The notes below the pieces were generated by a model. It did not search any database and had not been told where the DNA came from. It worked only from the letters and a program-made list of their open reading frames with translations. Below, one piece after another: positions 6,222 through 11,957 of a DNA stretch of 11,957 bases; position 1 is the stretch's first letter; the number at the start of each line of letters is the position of its first letter. Made by a program: the position numbers and the translations under genes. The stretch comes from DASQHM01 sp035632095 (GTDB lineage: Bacteria > Pseudomonadota > Alphaproteobacteria > Ferrovibrionales > Ferrovibrionaceae): the NCBI GenBank assembly GCA_035632095.1, contig DASQHM010000085.1:1-11957 (forward strand). Reading direction: 5' to 3'.

Positions 6222-6666
6222 TGCCGTGTCCCTCGGCCGCGTCGAGGGCGACCGCCACATCCTGCCGCTCAGGGTTTACTGGGAAGACACGGATGCCTCG
6301 GGGATCGTCTACTACGCCAACTACCTCCGTTTCATCGAGCGCGGGCGGAGCGACCTGCTCAGGCTCGCAGGCTTCAGCCAGCAACGTCTCATGGACGACC
6401 ACGGCTTGGCGCTCACGGTGCGGACCTGCCGCATCGACTACCTTCGCCCGGCGCGCCTCGACGACGAAATCGAGGTTCATTCCCGGTTAACCGAATTGAA
6501 GGGCGCGAGCGTAACCGCCTTGCAAAGCGTGCTCCGCGCCGGCACCGAGCTGGCCCGGGCCGAAGTCCGCATCGCCTGCATCGACCGGGCCGGCCGGCCG
6601 AGGCGCCTGCCCGAGCAAGTCCGCCGGGCCCTTGCCGCAATTTCGCCTTCCTCTCCATCTACCTGA
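6214..6666 (+). CDS. ybgC: Tol-Pal system-associated acyl-CoA thioesterase YbgC
   Basis: Hotdog-fold thioesterase that is regularly the first gene of tol-pal operons and acts on acyl-CoA/acyl-ACP at the inner membrane; its link to Tol function is not well understood. The signature LRVYWEDTDASGIVYYANY (19-37) includes the catalytic Asp27 equivalent to E. coli Asp18, followed by the hotdog helix FIERGRSDLLR and the strand YLRPARLDDEIEV. I prefer ATG 6214 (150 residues), which overlaps ruvB by 8 bases and follows GGCGGGGGCG. ATG 6187 would add nine residues inside ruvB and cannot be excluded. The position between ruvB and tolQ is the standard alphaproteobacterial arrangement. Confidence 0.93.
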   Translation: MPDAVSLGRVEGDRHILPLRVYWEDTDASGIVYYANYLRFIERGRSDLLRLAGFSQQRLMDDHGLALTVRTCRIDYLRPARLDDEIEVHSRLTELKGASVTALQSVLRAGTELARAEVRIACIDRAGRPRRLPEQVRRALAAISPSSPST

Positions 6667-6673
6667 GGTTCCC

Positions 6674-7405
6674 ATGGGTAACGACGCGTTGACTGCCACC
6701 CAACTGACCGGCTCGGTGAGCACCGATCTCTCCATGATCGGGCTGTTCCTGAACGCCGATATCGTCGTCAAAGCGGTGATGATCGCCCTGCTTTTGGCGT
6801 CGTTTTGGTGCTGGGCCATCATCTTCGAGAAGATCATGCGGCTCCGCCGCGTGATCGCCCAAGCCGACCGCTTCGAGAACGACTTCTGGTCGGGCGGCTC
6901 GCTCGAAACCCTGTACGACCGGATCGGCGTCAGCCCCGACCATCCCATGGCGGTGCTCTTCGCGTCGGCTATGCGGGAATGGCGGCGGTCCACGGAAAAG
7001 GGCCTGGTACGCGGCGAGGCGCTGGTCGCCGGCGTGCAGCAGCGCATCGCCCAGGTCATGCGGGTCACCATCGACCGAGAATTGGAGCGGCTCGAACGCT
7101 ATCTCGGGTTTCTAGCGACGGTCGGTTCGACGGCGCCGTTCCTCGGCCTGTTCGGCACCGTGTGGGGCATCATCAACAGCTTCCACTCCATCGCGCTCAG
7201 CAAAAACACCTCCATTGCGGTCGTCGCCCCGGGCATCGCCGAGGCGCTGTTCGCGACGGCGCTCGGTCTCGTGGCCGCGATCCCGGCGGTCGTCGCCTAC
7301 AACAAATTCTCCAGCGACCTGAATCACTACGCCACCCGGCTCGAGGGCTTCGCGGGTGAATTCCAGGCGATCCTCTCGCGTCAATTGGACGAGGAGGCGG
7401 CCTGA
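6674..7405 (+). CDS. tolQ: Tol-Pal motor subunit TolQ
   Basis: MotA/ExbB-type inner-membrane subunit that forms the pentameric proton-conducting stator with TolR. The 243-residue product has three membrane segments: about 28-51 (ADIVVKAVMIALLLASFWCW), 145-170 (GFLATVGSTAPFLGLFGTVW) and 187-209 (GIAEALFATALGLVAAIPAV), with a cytoplasmic loop between the first two. Thr149 and Thr195 match the conserved pore threonines of the family. ATG 6674 is chosen because GAGG (6665-6668) precedes it and its N-terminus matches TolQ; an in-frame ATG 14 codons upstream lies inside ybgC. The stop shares a base with the tolR start. Confidence 0.97.
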   Translation: MGNDALTATQLTGSVSTDLSMIGLFLNADIVVKAVMIALLLASFWCWAIIFEKIMRLRRVIAQADRFENDFWSGGSLETLYDRIGVSPDHPMAVLFASAMREWRRSTEKGLVRGEALVAGVQQRIAQVMRVTIDRELERLERYLGFLATVGSTAPFLGLFGTVWGIINSFHSIALSKNTSIAVVAPGIAEALFATALGLVAAIPAVVAYNKFSSDLNHYATRLEGFAGEFQAILSRQLDEEAA

Positions 7406-7857
7406 TGGCGGTGCAGCTCCAGGCAAAACGGGGGCAGCGCAGCCGGCACAGGCAGATGAGCGAGATCAACGTGACGCCGTTCGTCGACGTCATGCTGGTG
7501 CTCTTGATCGTGTTCATGGTCACCGCGCCGCTGCTGACCGTCGGCGTGCCGGTCGACTTGCCGAAGACCAAGGCCAACACCATCGAGGGCAAGGACGAGC
7601 CGCTGGCGATCAGCATGGATGCGCAAGGTCGCATTTACCTGATGGAAACCGAAACCCCGCTAGACCAGCTCGTGCCGCGCCTCCAGGCGATTTCGCAAGG
7701 AGCGTCGGACCGGCGCATTTTCGTGCGCGCCGACCAATCGATCGCCTACGGCAAGGTGCTGGAAGTGATGGGCGTCATCAACGCCGCCGGATTTTCCCGC
7801 GTCGCCCTGGTCTCGCAGGCGCCGGCGGGGGCAGCCCCGGCCCGACTCAAACGCTAG
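7405..7857 (+). CDS. tolR: Tol-Pal motor subunit TolR
   Basis: ExbD/TolR-type inner-membrane protein whose single membrane helix lines the TolQ proton channel. The 150 residues comprise a short basic cytoplasmic tail (QAKRGQRSRHRQMSEIN), the membrane helix over about 23-44 with the essential Asp28 (TPFVDVMLVLLIVFMV), and a periplasmic peptidoglycan-binding domain including VPVDLPKT and the C-terminal VRADQSIAYGKVLEVMGVI. Its ATG overlaps the tolQ stop by one base (TGATG) and is preceded by GAGGAGG (7391-7397), a very strong ribosome site. It is somewhat longer than the E. coli protein because of an alanine- and proline-containing C-terminal tail. Confidence 0.96.
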   Translation: MAVQLQAKRGQRSRHRQMSEINVTPFVDVMLVLLIVFMVTAPLLTVGVPVDLPKTKANTIEGKDEPLAISMDAQGRIYLMETETPLDQLVPRLQAISQGASDRRIFVRADQSIAYGKVLEVMGVINAAGFSRVALVSQAPAGAAPARLKR

Positions 7858-7870
7858 GGGACGCGGCGCC

Positions 7871-8755
7871 ATGGCGATGGCGAGAGCGGTTCACATGGGC
7901 GAAGGCCAGAGCATCGCGCGCTCCGGCCTGGTGCTGTCCGGACTGCTGCATGCCATCGCCGTCGTGGTCATGGTGTTCGGATTGCCGTGGTTCGTGTCGG
8001 CGCCGAAGGACGCGGAGCCGCCGGTCGTGGTCGACCTCGAACTGGCGCAGATCGCCGACAAGACCAATCCGCCGCCGCCCCAGGCAGAGGTGAAGCCCGA
8101 GCCGCCGAAGCCCGAGCCGGCCAAGCCCGTGGCCAAGGTCGAGCCGAAGCCGGAGCCGCCGAAACCGCCGGAGCCGAAGCCCGAACCGCCGAAGCAGGCG
8201 GAAGCGCAACCGGCGCCGGAGCCGCTGCCGAAGCCGAAAGAGACGCTGAAGGCGGTGGAGAAGCCGCCCGAGCCGACGCCGCTGCCGAAGGCCAAACCGG
8301 CGCCGAAAGCGACCGACATGCTGGCCGCGCTGCTTGACAAGCGCGTCAGGAAAGAGGCGCCGCCGAACCCGCAGACGCAGGCCTCGACGCCGCAGCCGCA
8401 GCTCAAGACGTCCAACACCAACCAGCTCTCGAACCTGACGCAGCCGCTCACCATCAGCGAACTCGATGCGGTACGGGCGCAGATCGAACGCAACTGGTCG
8501 GTTCCGGCCGGCGCCCGAGATGCGGCCAACCTCATCGTGCGCATCCACATTGCGCTCAATCCGGACGGTACTCTCAGCGGCGCCCCCCGCATTCTCGATC
8601 AGTCGCGCATGGACGACCAGTTCTACCGCGCCGCCGCCGAAAGCGCGGTGCGCGCGATCTACAAGAGCGAGCCCTTGAAGCTGCCGATCGACAAATACGA
8701 CAGCTGGCGCGACATCGAGTTGAACTTCAATCCGAAGGACATGTTGGGCGGATGA
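7871..8755 (+). CDS. tolA: TolA, proline-rich TonB-like energy transducer
   Basis: Periplasm-spanning link between the TolQ-TolR motor and TolB/Pal. Of its 294 residues, about 18-42 are a membrane helix with the Ser-x3-His motif (Ser23, His27; SGLLHAIAVVVMVF), as in TolA and TonB. Residues 67-146 are a Pro/Lys/Glu-rich spacer full of KPEPPKP units. Residues 194-294 form the TolA C-terminal domain, starting LTISELDAVRAQIERNWSVP and including VRIHIALNPDGTLSG and AAAESAVRAI. The E. coli TolA spacer is a long Ala/Lys/Glu helix; this one is a polyproline-type rod resembling TonB. Context fixes it as TolA: it follows tolR by 13 bases, with AGGGGACG as ribosome site, and overlaps tolB by 4. ATG 7877 or 7895 are possible later starts. 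Confidence 0.94.
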   Translation: MAMARAVHMGEGQSIARSGLVLSGLLHAIAVVVMVFGLPWFVSAPKDAEPPVVVDLELAQIADKTNPPPPQAEVKPEPPKPEPAKPVAKVEPKPEPPKPPEPKPEPPKQAEAQPAPEPLPKPKETLKAVEKPPEPTPLPKAKPAPKATDMLAALLDKRVRKEAPPNPQTQASTPQPQLKTSNTNQLSNLTQPLTISELDAVRAQIERNWSVPAGARDAANLIVRIHIALNPDGTLSGAPRILDQSRMDDQFYRAAAESAVRAIYKSEPLKLPIDKYDSWRDIELNFNPKDMLGG

Positions 8756-10104
8756 AATTTGATCTTGGCAAACGACTTTTCGCCGTCGCTGCCGCGCTGC
8801 TGCTTGCGTTCGCATCGGCGGGTTCGCCGGCGCGCGCGGAACTGCATCTCGACATCACGCGCGGCAACATCAATCCGCTGCCCATCGCGGTTTCGACCTT
8901 CGATGCCGACGACGCGAACGCGGCGAAGGTCGGCACCGATGAAGCGAGCGTCGTGCGCGCCGATCTGGAGCGTTCCGGGTTGTTCAAGCCGATCGATCCG
9001 GCGGCTTACATCCAGAAGCCCAAGGATATGCGGGTGCAGCCGCGGTTTCAGGATTGGCGGGTCATCAACGCGCAGGCGCTGGTGACCGGCCGCGTCGAGC
9101 CGCAGCCCGACGGTCGGCTCCGCGTCGAGTTCCGCCTGTGGGACGTATACGGCGAAACGCAACTGACCGGGCTGCAATACTTCACCACGCCCGACAATTG
9201 GCGCCGCGTCGCGCATTTGATCGCCGACGCGATCTATAAGCGCCTCACCGGCGAAGACGGATATTTCGACACGCGCATCGTCTACGTGTCGGAGACCGGG
9301 CCGTTCAACAATCGCCAGAAGCGGCTCGCCATCATGGATCAGGACGGCTTCAACAACCATTACGTCACCAACGGGCAATACCTCGTGCTGACGCCCCGCT
9401 ATTCGCCGACCTTGCAGGAAATCACCTACCTGTCGTTCATCAACAACCGGCCGCGCGTCTATCTCTACAACATCGACACCGGCCGGCAGGAAGTGGTCGG
9501 CGACTTTCCCGGCATGACCTTCGCGCCGCGGTTCTCGCCCGACGGCAACAAGGTGATCATGAGCATGGCGCTCGAAGGCAATACGGACATCTACACCATG
9601 GACCTGCGGACGCGGGTCAAGACGCGCCTGACTTCGGATCCGGCGATCGACACCTCGCCCTGCTATTCGCCGGACGGCAGCCAAATCACTTTCAATTCCG
9701 ACCGCGGCGGAACGCCGCAGCTCTACGTGATGAACGCCGACGGTTCGAACCAGCGCCGCATCAGCTTCGGCGACGGCCGCTACGGCACCCCGGTGTGGTC
9801 GCCGCGCGGCGACCTGATCGCCTTCACCAAGAACCTCGGGCCGACCTTCTATATCGGCGTCATGCGGCCCGATGGATCCGGCGAAAGGCTTTTATCCGAA
9901 AGCTACCTGGACGAGGGACCCACCTGGTCGCCCAACGGGCGGGTCATCATGTTCTTCCGGGAAGTGCCCGCGGATACCCAGGGCAGGGGGGGCAAAGTGC
10001 GGCTTTGGTCGGTGGATTTGACGGGGTATAATTTGCGCGAAGTCGTTACGCCGACTGATGCTTCTGACCCCGCATGGTCACCCTTGTCCCCCTTGATTCG
10101 ATAG
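8752..10104 (+). CDS. tolB: Tol-Pal system periplasmic beta-propeller protein TolB
   Basis: Soluble periplasmic partner of TolA and Pal that signals motor activity to the outer membrane. The 450-residue precursor has a signal peptide MKFDLGKRLFAVAAALLL...SPARA with predicted cleavage after Ala29. Residues 30-165 form the N-terminal domain, with a TRGNINPLPIAV start and the strand RVEFRLWDVYGETQLTG. The rest is a six-bladed propeller whose blades repeat the motif x-SP-D/N/R-G: FSPDGNKVI, YSPDGSQITF, WSPRGDLIAF and WSPNGRVIMF, each followed by strands such as DIYTMDL and QLYVMNADGS. The ATG overlaps the tolA stop (ATGA). A probable promoter for pal overlaps its last codons. Confidence 0.97.
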   Translation: MKFDLGKRLFAVAAALLLAFASAGSPARAELHLDITRGNINPLPIAVSTFDADDANAAKVGTDEASVVRADLERSGLFKPIDPAAYIQKPKDMRVQPRFQDWRVINAQALVTGRVEPQPDGRLRVEFRLWDVYGETQLTGLQYFTTPDNWRRVAHLIADAIYKRLTGEDGYFDTRIVYVSETGPFNNRQKRLAIMDQDGFNNHYVTNGQYLVLTPRYSPTLQEITYLSFINNRPRVYLYNIDTGRQEVVGDFPGMTFAPRFSPDGNKVIMSMALEGNTDIYTMDLRTRVKTRLTSDPAIDTSPCYSPDGSQITFNSDRGGTPQLYVMNADGSNQRRISFGDGRYGTPVWSPRGDLIAFTKNLGPTFYIGVMRPDGSGERLLSESYLDEGPTWSPNGRVIMFFREVPADTQGRGGKVRLWSVDLTGYNLREVVTPTDASDPAWSPLSPLIR

Positions 10105-10121
10105 GGGAGCGTCTATATATT
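10093..10121 (+). promoter_or_regulatory. Candidate pal promoter overlapping the end of tolB
   Basis: TTGATT (10093-10098) and TATATT (10116-10121) are separated by exactly 17 bases, matching the sigma-70 consensus at four and five of six positions. The -35 box is within the last tolB codons and the -10 box lies just past its stop. A start near 10128 would give pal a leader of about 129 bases. The AT-rich -10 region stands out against the GC-rich surroundings. Confidence 0.6.
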
Positions 10122-10256
10122 GCGCGTCGCGTTCCCAAGACGGTACAAACATTCGATTCTACTTTGGGGCCCGGACGCGGTTTCTTGCCGGTGTCTGTCG
10201 TTTGCTATCTGATGCGGAACTTCAACGACCAATTCCTCCAAGGGGAGTAAAATAAA

Positions 10257-10760
10257 ATGCGCCTCACCTCGTTCGGTACGAAGATTTTGGCCGTCTTTGC
10301 TGCCGTGTTCTTGCTCGCGGCCTGCGAAACCACCCCTGAGAACAAGGGTGCGACCGGCGGCACAGGCGGCGCCGCGCAGGCGACCCAGCCGGGCGGCCCG
10401 ACCAAGGGCTCGAAGGAAGACTTCGTGATCAATGTCGGCGATCGCGTGTTCTTCGACTTCGACAAATACAACATTCGCTCCGATGCCCGCACGACGCTGG
10501 AGAAGCAGGCTGCGTGGCTGAAGCAATATCCGCAGTACACGATCACAGTTGAGGGCCATTGCGACGAGCGCGGCACGCGCGAGTACAACTTGGCTCTCGG
10601 CGAGCGGCGCGCCAATTCGGTGAAGAACGCGCTGGTCAGCCTCGGCATCCCGACGGCGCGCATCAAGACGATCTCCTACGGCAAGGAGCGTCCGGTGGCA
10701 GCCGGCCACAACGAGGCGGCTTGGGCGCAGAACCGTCGCGGCGTGACCGTTCTGAACTGA
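10257..10760 (+). CDS. pal: Peptidoglycan-associated lipoprotein Pal
   Basis: Outer-membrane lipoprotein that binds peptidoglycan and is mobilised by the Tol motor to constrict the envelope at division. The 167-residue precursor has a lipoprotein signal peptide ending in the lipobox LAAC (Cys23), a Gly/Thr/Pro-rich tether (about 24-55), and an OmpA-like domain from about residue 58 (DRVFFDFDKYNIRSDA). The peptidoglycan site HCDERGTREYNLALGERRA (101-119) retains Asp103 and Arg118, the residues that contact diaminopimelate. AGGGGAG (10241-10247) is a strong ribosome site. Unlike the tightly packed tol genes, pal sits 152 bases after tolB with its own likely promoter, and it is followed by a strong terminator. 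Pal is made in large excess over Tol proteins in other bacteria, which such an arrangement would allow. Confidence 0.97.
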   Translation: MRLTSFGTKILAVFAAVFLLAACETTPENKGATGGTGGAAQATQPGGPTKGSKEDFVINVGDRVFFDFDKYNIRSDARTTLEKQAAWLKQYPQYTITVEGHCDERGTREYNLALGERRANSVKNALVSLGIPTARIKTISYGKERPVAAGHNEAAWAQNRRGVTVLN

Positions 10761-10784
10761 CGCTGACGGTCGAGGTTCCGCTTT

Positions 10785-10839
10785 ACCGCCCGTCTGGCGC
10801 GCCGGCATTGTCCGGTGCGCCGGCGGGCGGTTTCGTTTT
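10785..10839 (+). terminator. Intrinsic terminator after pal
   Basis: A two-tier hairpin: outer stem ACCGCCCG (10785-10792) with CGGGCGGT (10824-10831), inner stem GGCGCGCCGG (10796-10805) with CCGGTGCGCC (10812-10821, one G-U pair), loop CATTGT, then TTCGTTTT. It starts 25 bases after the pal stop. The long GC stem with a T-rich tail is a textbook rho-independent terminator. Confidence 0.9.
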
Positions 10840-10841
10840 GC

Positions 10842-10859
10842 AGGGCGTTGCGACGCCCT
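10842..10859. repeat. Perfect small hairpin AGGGCGT-TGCG-ACGCCCT
   Basis: A 7-bp perfect inverted repeat with a 4-base loop lies immediately after the pal terminator and before the repeat cluster. No T-run follows on the plus strand. It may be a backup structure at the transcript end or the first unit of the adjacent palindromic repeats. Confidence 0.5.
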
Positions 10860-10871
10860 CATGCTTCGACC

Positions 10872-10996
10872 CCTTCGACACGCCCCGCGCCTCATCCTGA
10901 GCTTGTCGAAGGATCGAGGGCGCGGGTCTGCTCAGGGTGAGGGCTCAGCATGAGGTCGAGATAAAGTCCTCACCCTGAGCTTGTCGAATGGTGAGG
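10872..10996. repeat. Cluster of REP-like intergenic palindromic repeats
   Basis: The core CCTGAGCTTGTCGAA occurs twice in direct orientation (10896-10910 and 10974-10988), with a partial inverted copy CCTTCGACA at 10872-10880. Several inverted repeats interlock: CCTTCGACA (10872-10880) with TGTCGAAGG (10904-10912), CTCAGGGTGAGG (10931-10942) with CCTCACCCTGAG (10968-10979, 12 bp perfect), and CCTCACC (10968-10974) with GGTGAGG (10990-10996). This sequence type, palindromes around CTGAGCTTGTCGAAGG, is familiar from dispersed intergenic repeats in many proteobacterial genomes. It fills the gap between pal and cpoB and contains no gene. Confidence 0.8.
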
Positions 10997-11048
10997 CCCT
11001 TGCATGGCAGACCTTATTTCAGCCCGATTTCGGCGGCATGATTCCGCG

Positions 11049-11957
11049 ATGACCAAATCGATCGTTCGAATTGCCGTGGCAGCGATCTTCGTCGCGCTCG
11101 TTGCCGCGCCGGTACGGGCGCAGACCGCCAACGAGACGAAGGTGCTGCTCGATCGCATCACGCGTCTTGAGACCGAGCTGAACCAGCTCGAGCGGCAGGT
11201 CTACAGCGGCAAGTCGTCTTCGTCGCCGAGCGCCGGGTCTCCGGCCGCGGGCGGCGCGCCAAGCGGCGATGCCGGCATTGCGCTCAACGACCGGCTCGAC
11301 GATCTGGACGGCCGCATCCGCGACCTGACCGGCCGCATCGAGGAGATCAATCACCAAAACAAGGTTTTGTCCGACCGCCTCGACAAACTGGTGGCGGACG
11401 TCGATTTCCGGTTCCGCGCCCTGGAAAAAGGCGGCGGCGCCGATCAGGGCGCCGCGGCTCCGGCCGCGGGACAAGCCGCGGGCGCTGGACCGGCCCAGGA
11501 AGGCGCCGCGCCGCCGCGCAACCTCGGCACGCTTTCCGCGGGCGACCTGAAGGCATCGGACCAGCAGGCGGCGCTGACACCGCCGCAGCCGGTGAAGCTG
11601 CCGCAAGGGCCGCCCCACGATCAGTACAACTACGCCACCGATCTCTTGCATCAGGGTGACTACGCCGGCGCCGAGCAGGCGCTCACGCAGTTCATCGCCC
11701 AGCATCCGAGCGATCCGCTGGCCTCCCCGGCACAGTACTGGCTCGGAGAGACCTTTTTCGTTCGCCAGCAATACGACCGCGCCGCCAAGGCGTTTCTCGC
11801 CGGCTACCAGAAGTACCCGAAGACCACCAAGGCGCCGGACGATCTGCTCAAGCTCGGCATGAGCTTGAACGCGCTGAGCCAGAAAAAGGAATCCTGCGCG
11901 GTATACCAGCAGCTCGCCACCGAATATCCGAACGCGGAAGCGCGAATCAAGACCAGC
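11049..11957 (+). CDS. cpoB: CpoB (YbgF), Tol-Pal associated periplasmic coordinator; 3' end outside window
   Basis: Periplasmic protein that in E. coli coordinates peptidoglycan synthesis by PBP1B/LpoB with Tol-driven outer-membrane constriction. 303 residues are visible and the frame is still open at the edge. A signal peptide (MTKSIVRIAVAAIFVALVAAPVRA) should be cleaved after Ala24. Two coiled-coil stretches, about 29-52 (LLDRITRLETELNQLERQV) and 77-126 (LNDRLDDLDGRIRDLTGRIE and LSDRLDKLVADVDF), form the trimerisation region. A long Ala/Gly/Pro linker (about 127-185) follows, then TPR repeats from about residue 191 (YNYATDLLHQGDYAGAEQAL, YWLGETFFVRQQYDRAAKAF, LLKLGMSLNALSQKKESCAV). I chose ATG 11049 for the compact signal peptide. 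In-frame ATG 11004 would add 15 residues and has a better ribosome site, inside the upstream repeat. Confidence 0.93.
   Translation, partial: MTKSIVRIAVAAIFVALVAAPVRAQTANETKVLLDRITRLETELNQLERQVYSGKSSSSPSAGSPAAGGAPSGDAGIALNDRLDDLDGRIRDLTGRIEEINHQNKVLSDRLDKLVADVDFRFRALEKGGGADQGAAAPAAGQAAGAGPAQEGAAPPRNLGTLSAGDLKASDQQAALTPPQPVKLPQGPPHDQYNYATDLLHQGDYAGAEQALTQFIAQHPSDPLASPAQYWLGETFFVRQQYDRAAKAFLAGYQKYPKTTKAPDDLLKLGMSLNALSQKKESCAVYQQLATEYPNAEARIKTS

Noticed and set aside
5049..6260. 403-codon open frame on the minus strand across ruvB and ruvA
   Set aside because: It is exactly antisense to ruvB, which carries every family motif. Its translation is low-complexity Arg/Ala/His-rich sequence typical of a GC-rich shadow frame.
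8067..8310. Repetitive stretch considered as a CRISPR-like or tandem non-coding array
   Set aside because: The repeats are irregular, in phase with codons and encode the proline-rich TolA spacer; there are no unique spacers.
7847..8815. 322-codon minus-strand open frame rich in Leu/Arg opposite tolA
   Set aside because: It is the complement of the repetitive Pro/Lys/Glu codons of TolA and has no recognisable domain.
8659..9684. 341-codon minus-strand open frame opposite tolB
   Set aside because: TolB on the plus strand has a signal peptide and propeller repeats; the antisense frame has no motif.
10113..10895. 260-codon minus-strand open frame opposite pal
   Set aside because: Pal is unmistakable on the plus strand and the frame runs through its terminator and leader, as expected for a chance open frame in GC-rich DNA.

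Overview
This is a GC-rich stretch of chromosome from an alphaproteobacterium. The evidence is synteny and protein sequence: a ZauP-like coiled-coil gene next to zapA, a 6S RNA between zapA and the formyltetrahydrofolate cyclo-ligase gene, and yebC-ruvC-ruvA-ruvB-ybgC-tolQ-tolR-tolA-tolB-pal-cpoB all on one strand. Something near Rhodospirillales is plausible, but the genus cannot be read from the window.

Layout. Positions 102-725 (minus strand) hold a complete hicA-hicB type II toxin-antitoxin pair. Its promoter contains phased GTGTGTA/TACACAC half-sites that look like a HicB operator. Everything else is on the plus strand. A divergent promoter at 845-874 leads into zauP (901) and zapA (1184), the Z-ring-focusing pair. 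About 230 bases without protein-coding sequence follow, carrying a probable 6S RNA. Next come the folate salvage enzyme 5-formyltetrahydrofolate cyclo-ligase (1746) and, overlapping it by 4 bases, a YmdB-type metallophosphoesterase (2324). After a 135-base gap there is a compact run: yebC (3278), the Holliday-junction genes ruvC, ruvA and ruvB with 4-base overlaps, the thioesterase ybgC, then tolQ, tolR, tolA and tolB with overlaps or very short gaps. pal (10257) follows a 152-base leader and appears to have its own promoter inside the end of tolB. A strong intrinsic terminator closes pal at 10785-10839. A cluster of palindromic intergenic repeats (10842-10996) separates it from cpoB (11049), which runs off the right edge.

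How the genes work together. ZauP and ZapA act on the FtsZ ring. TolQ, TolR and TolA form a proton-motive-force-driven inner-membrane motor that works through periplasmic TolB and outer-membrane Pal to draw in the outer membrane at division, and CpoB links this to peptidoglycan synthesis. RuvA, RuvB and RuvC branch-migrate and cut Holliday junctions. YebC helps translation through proline-rich stretches, and the window's TolA is unusually proline-rich.

Overall the window is mostly conserved core genome. I found no credible undescribed multi-gene system. The items most worth a second look are the hicAB operator with a possibly leaderless GTG start, the 6S RNA, the separate pal promoter, the TonB-like proline-rich TolA, and the repeat cluster that may supply a ribosome-binding site to cpoB. 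Positions 1-101 contain no gene I can support.
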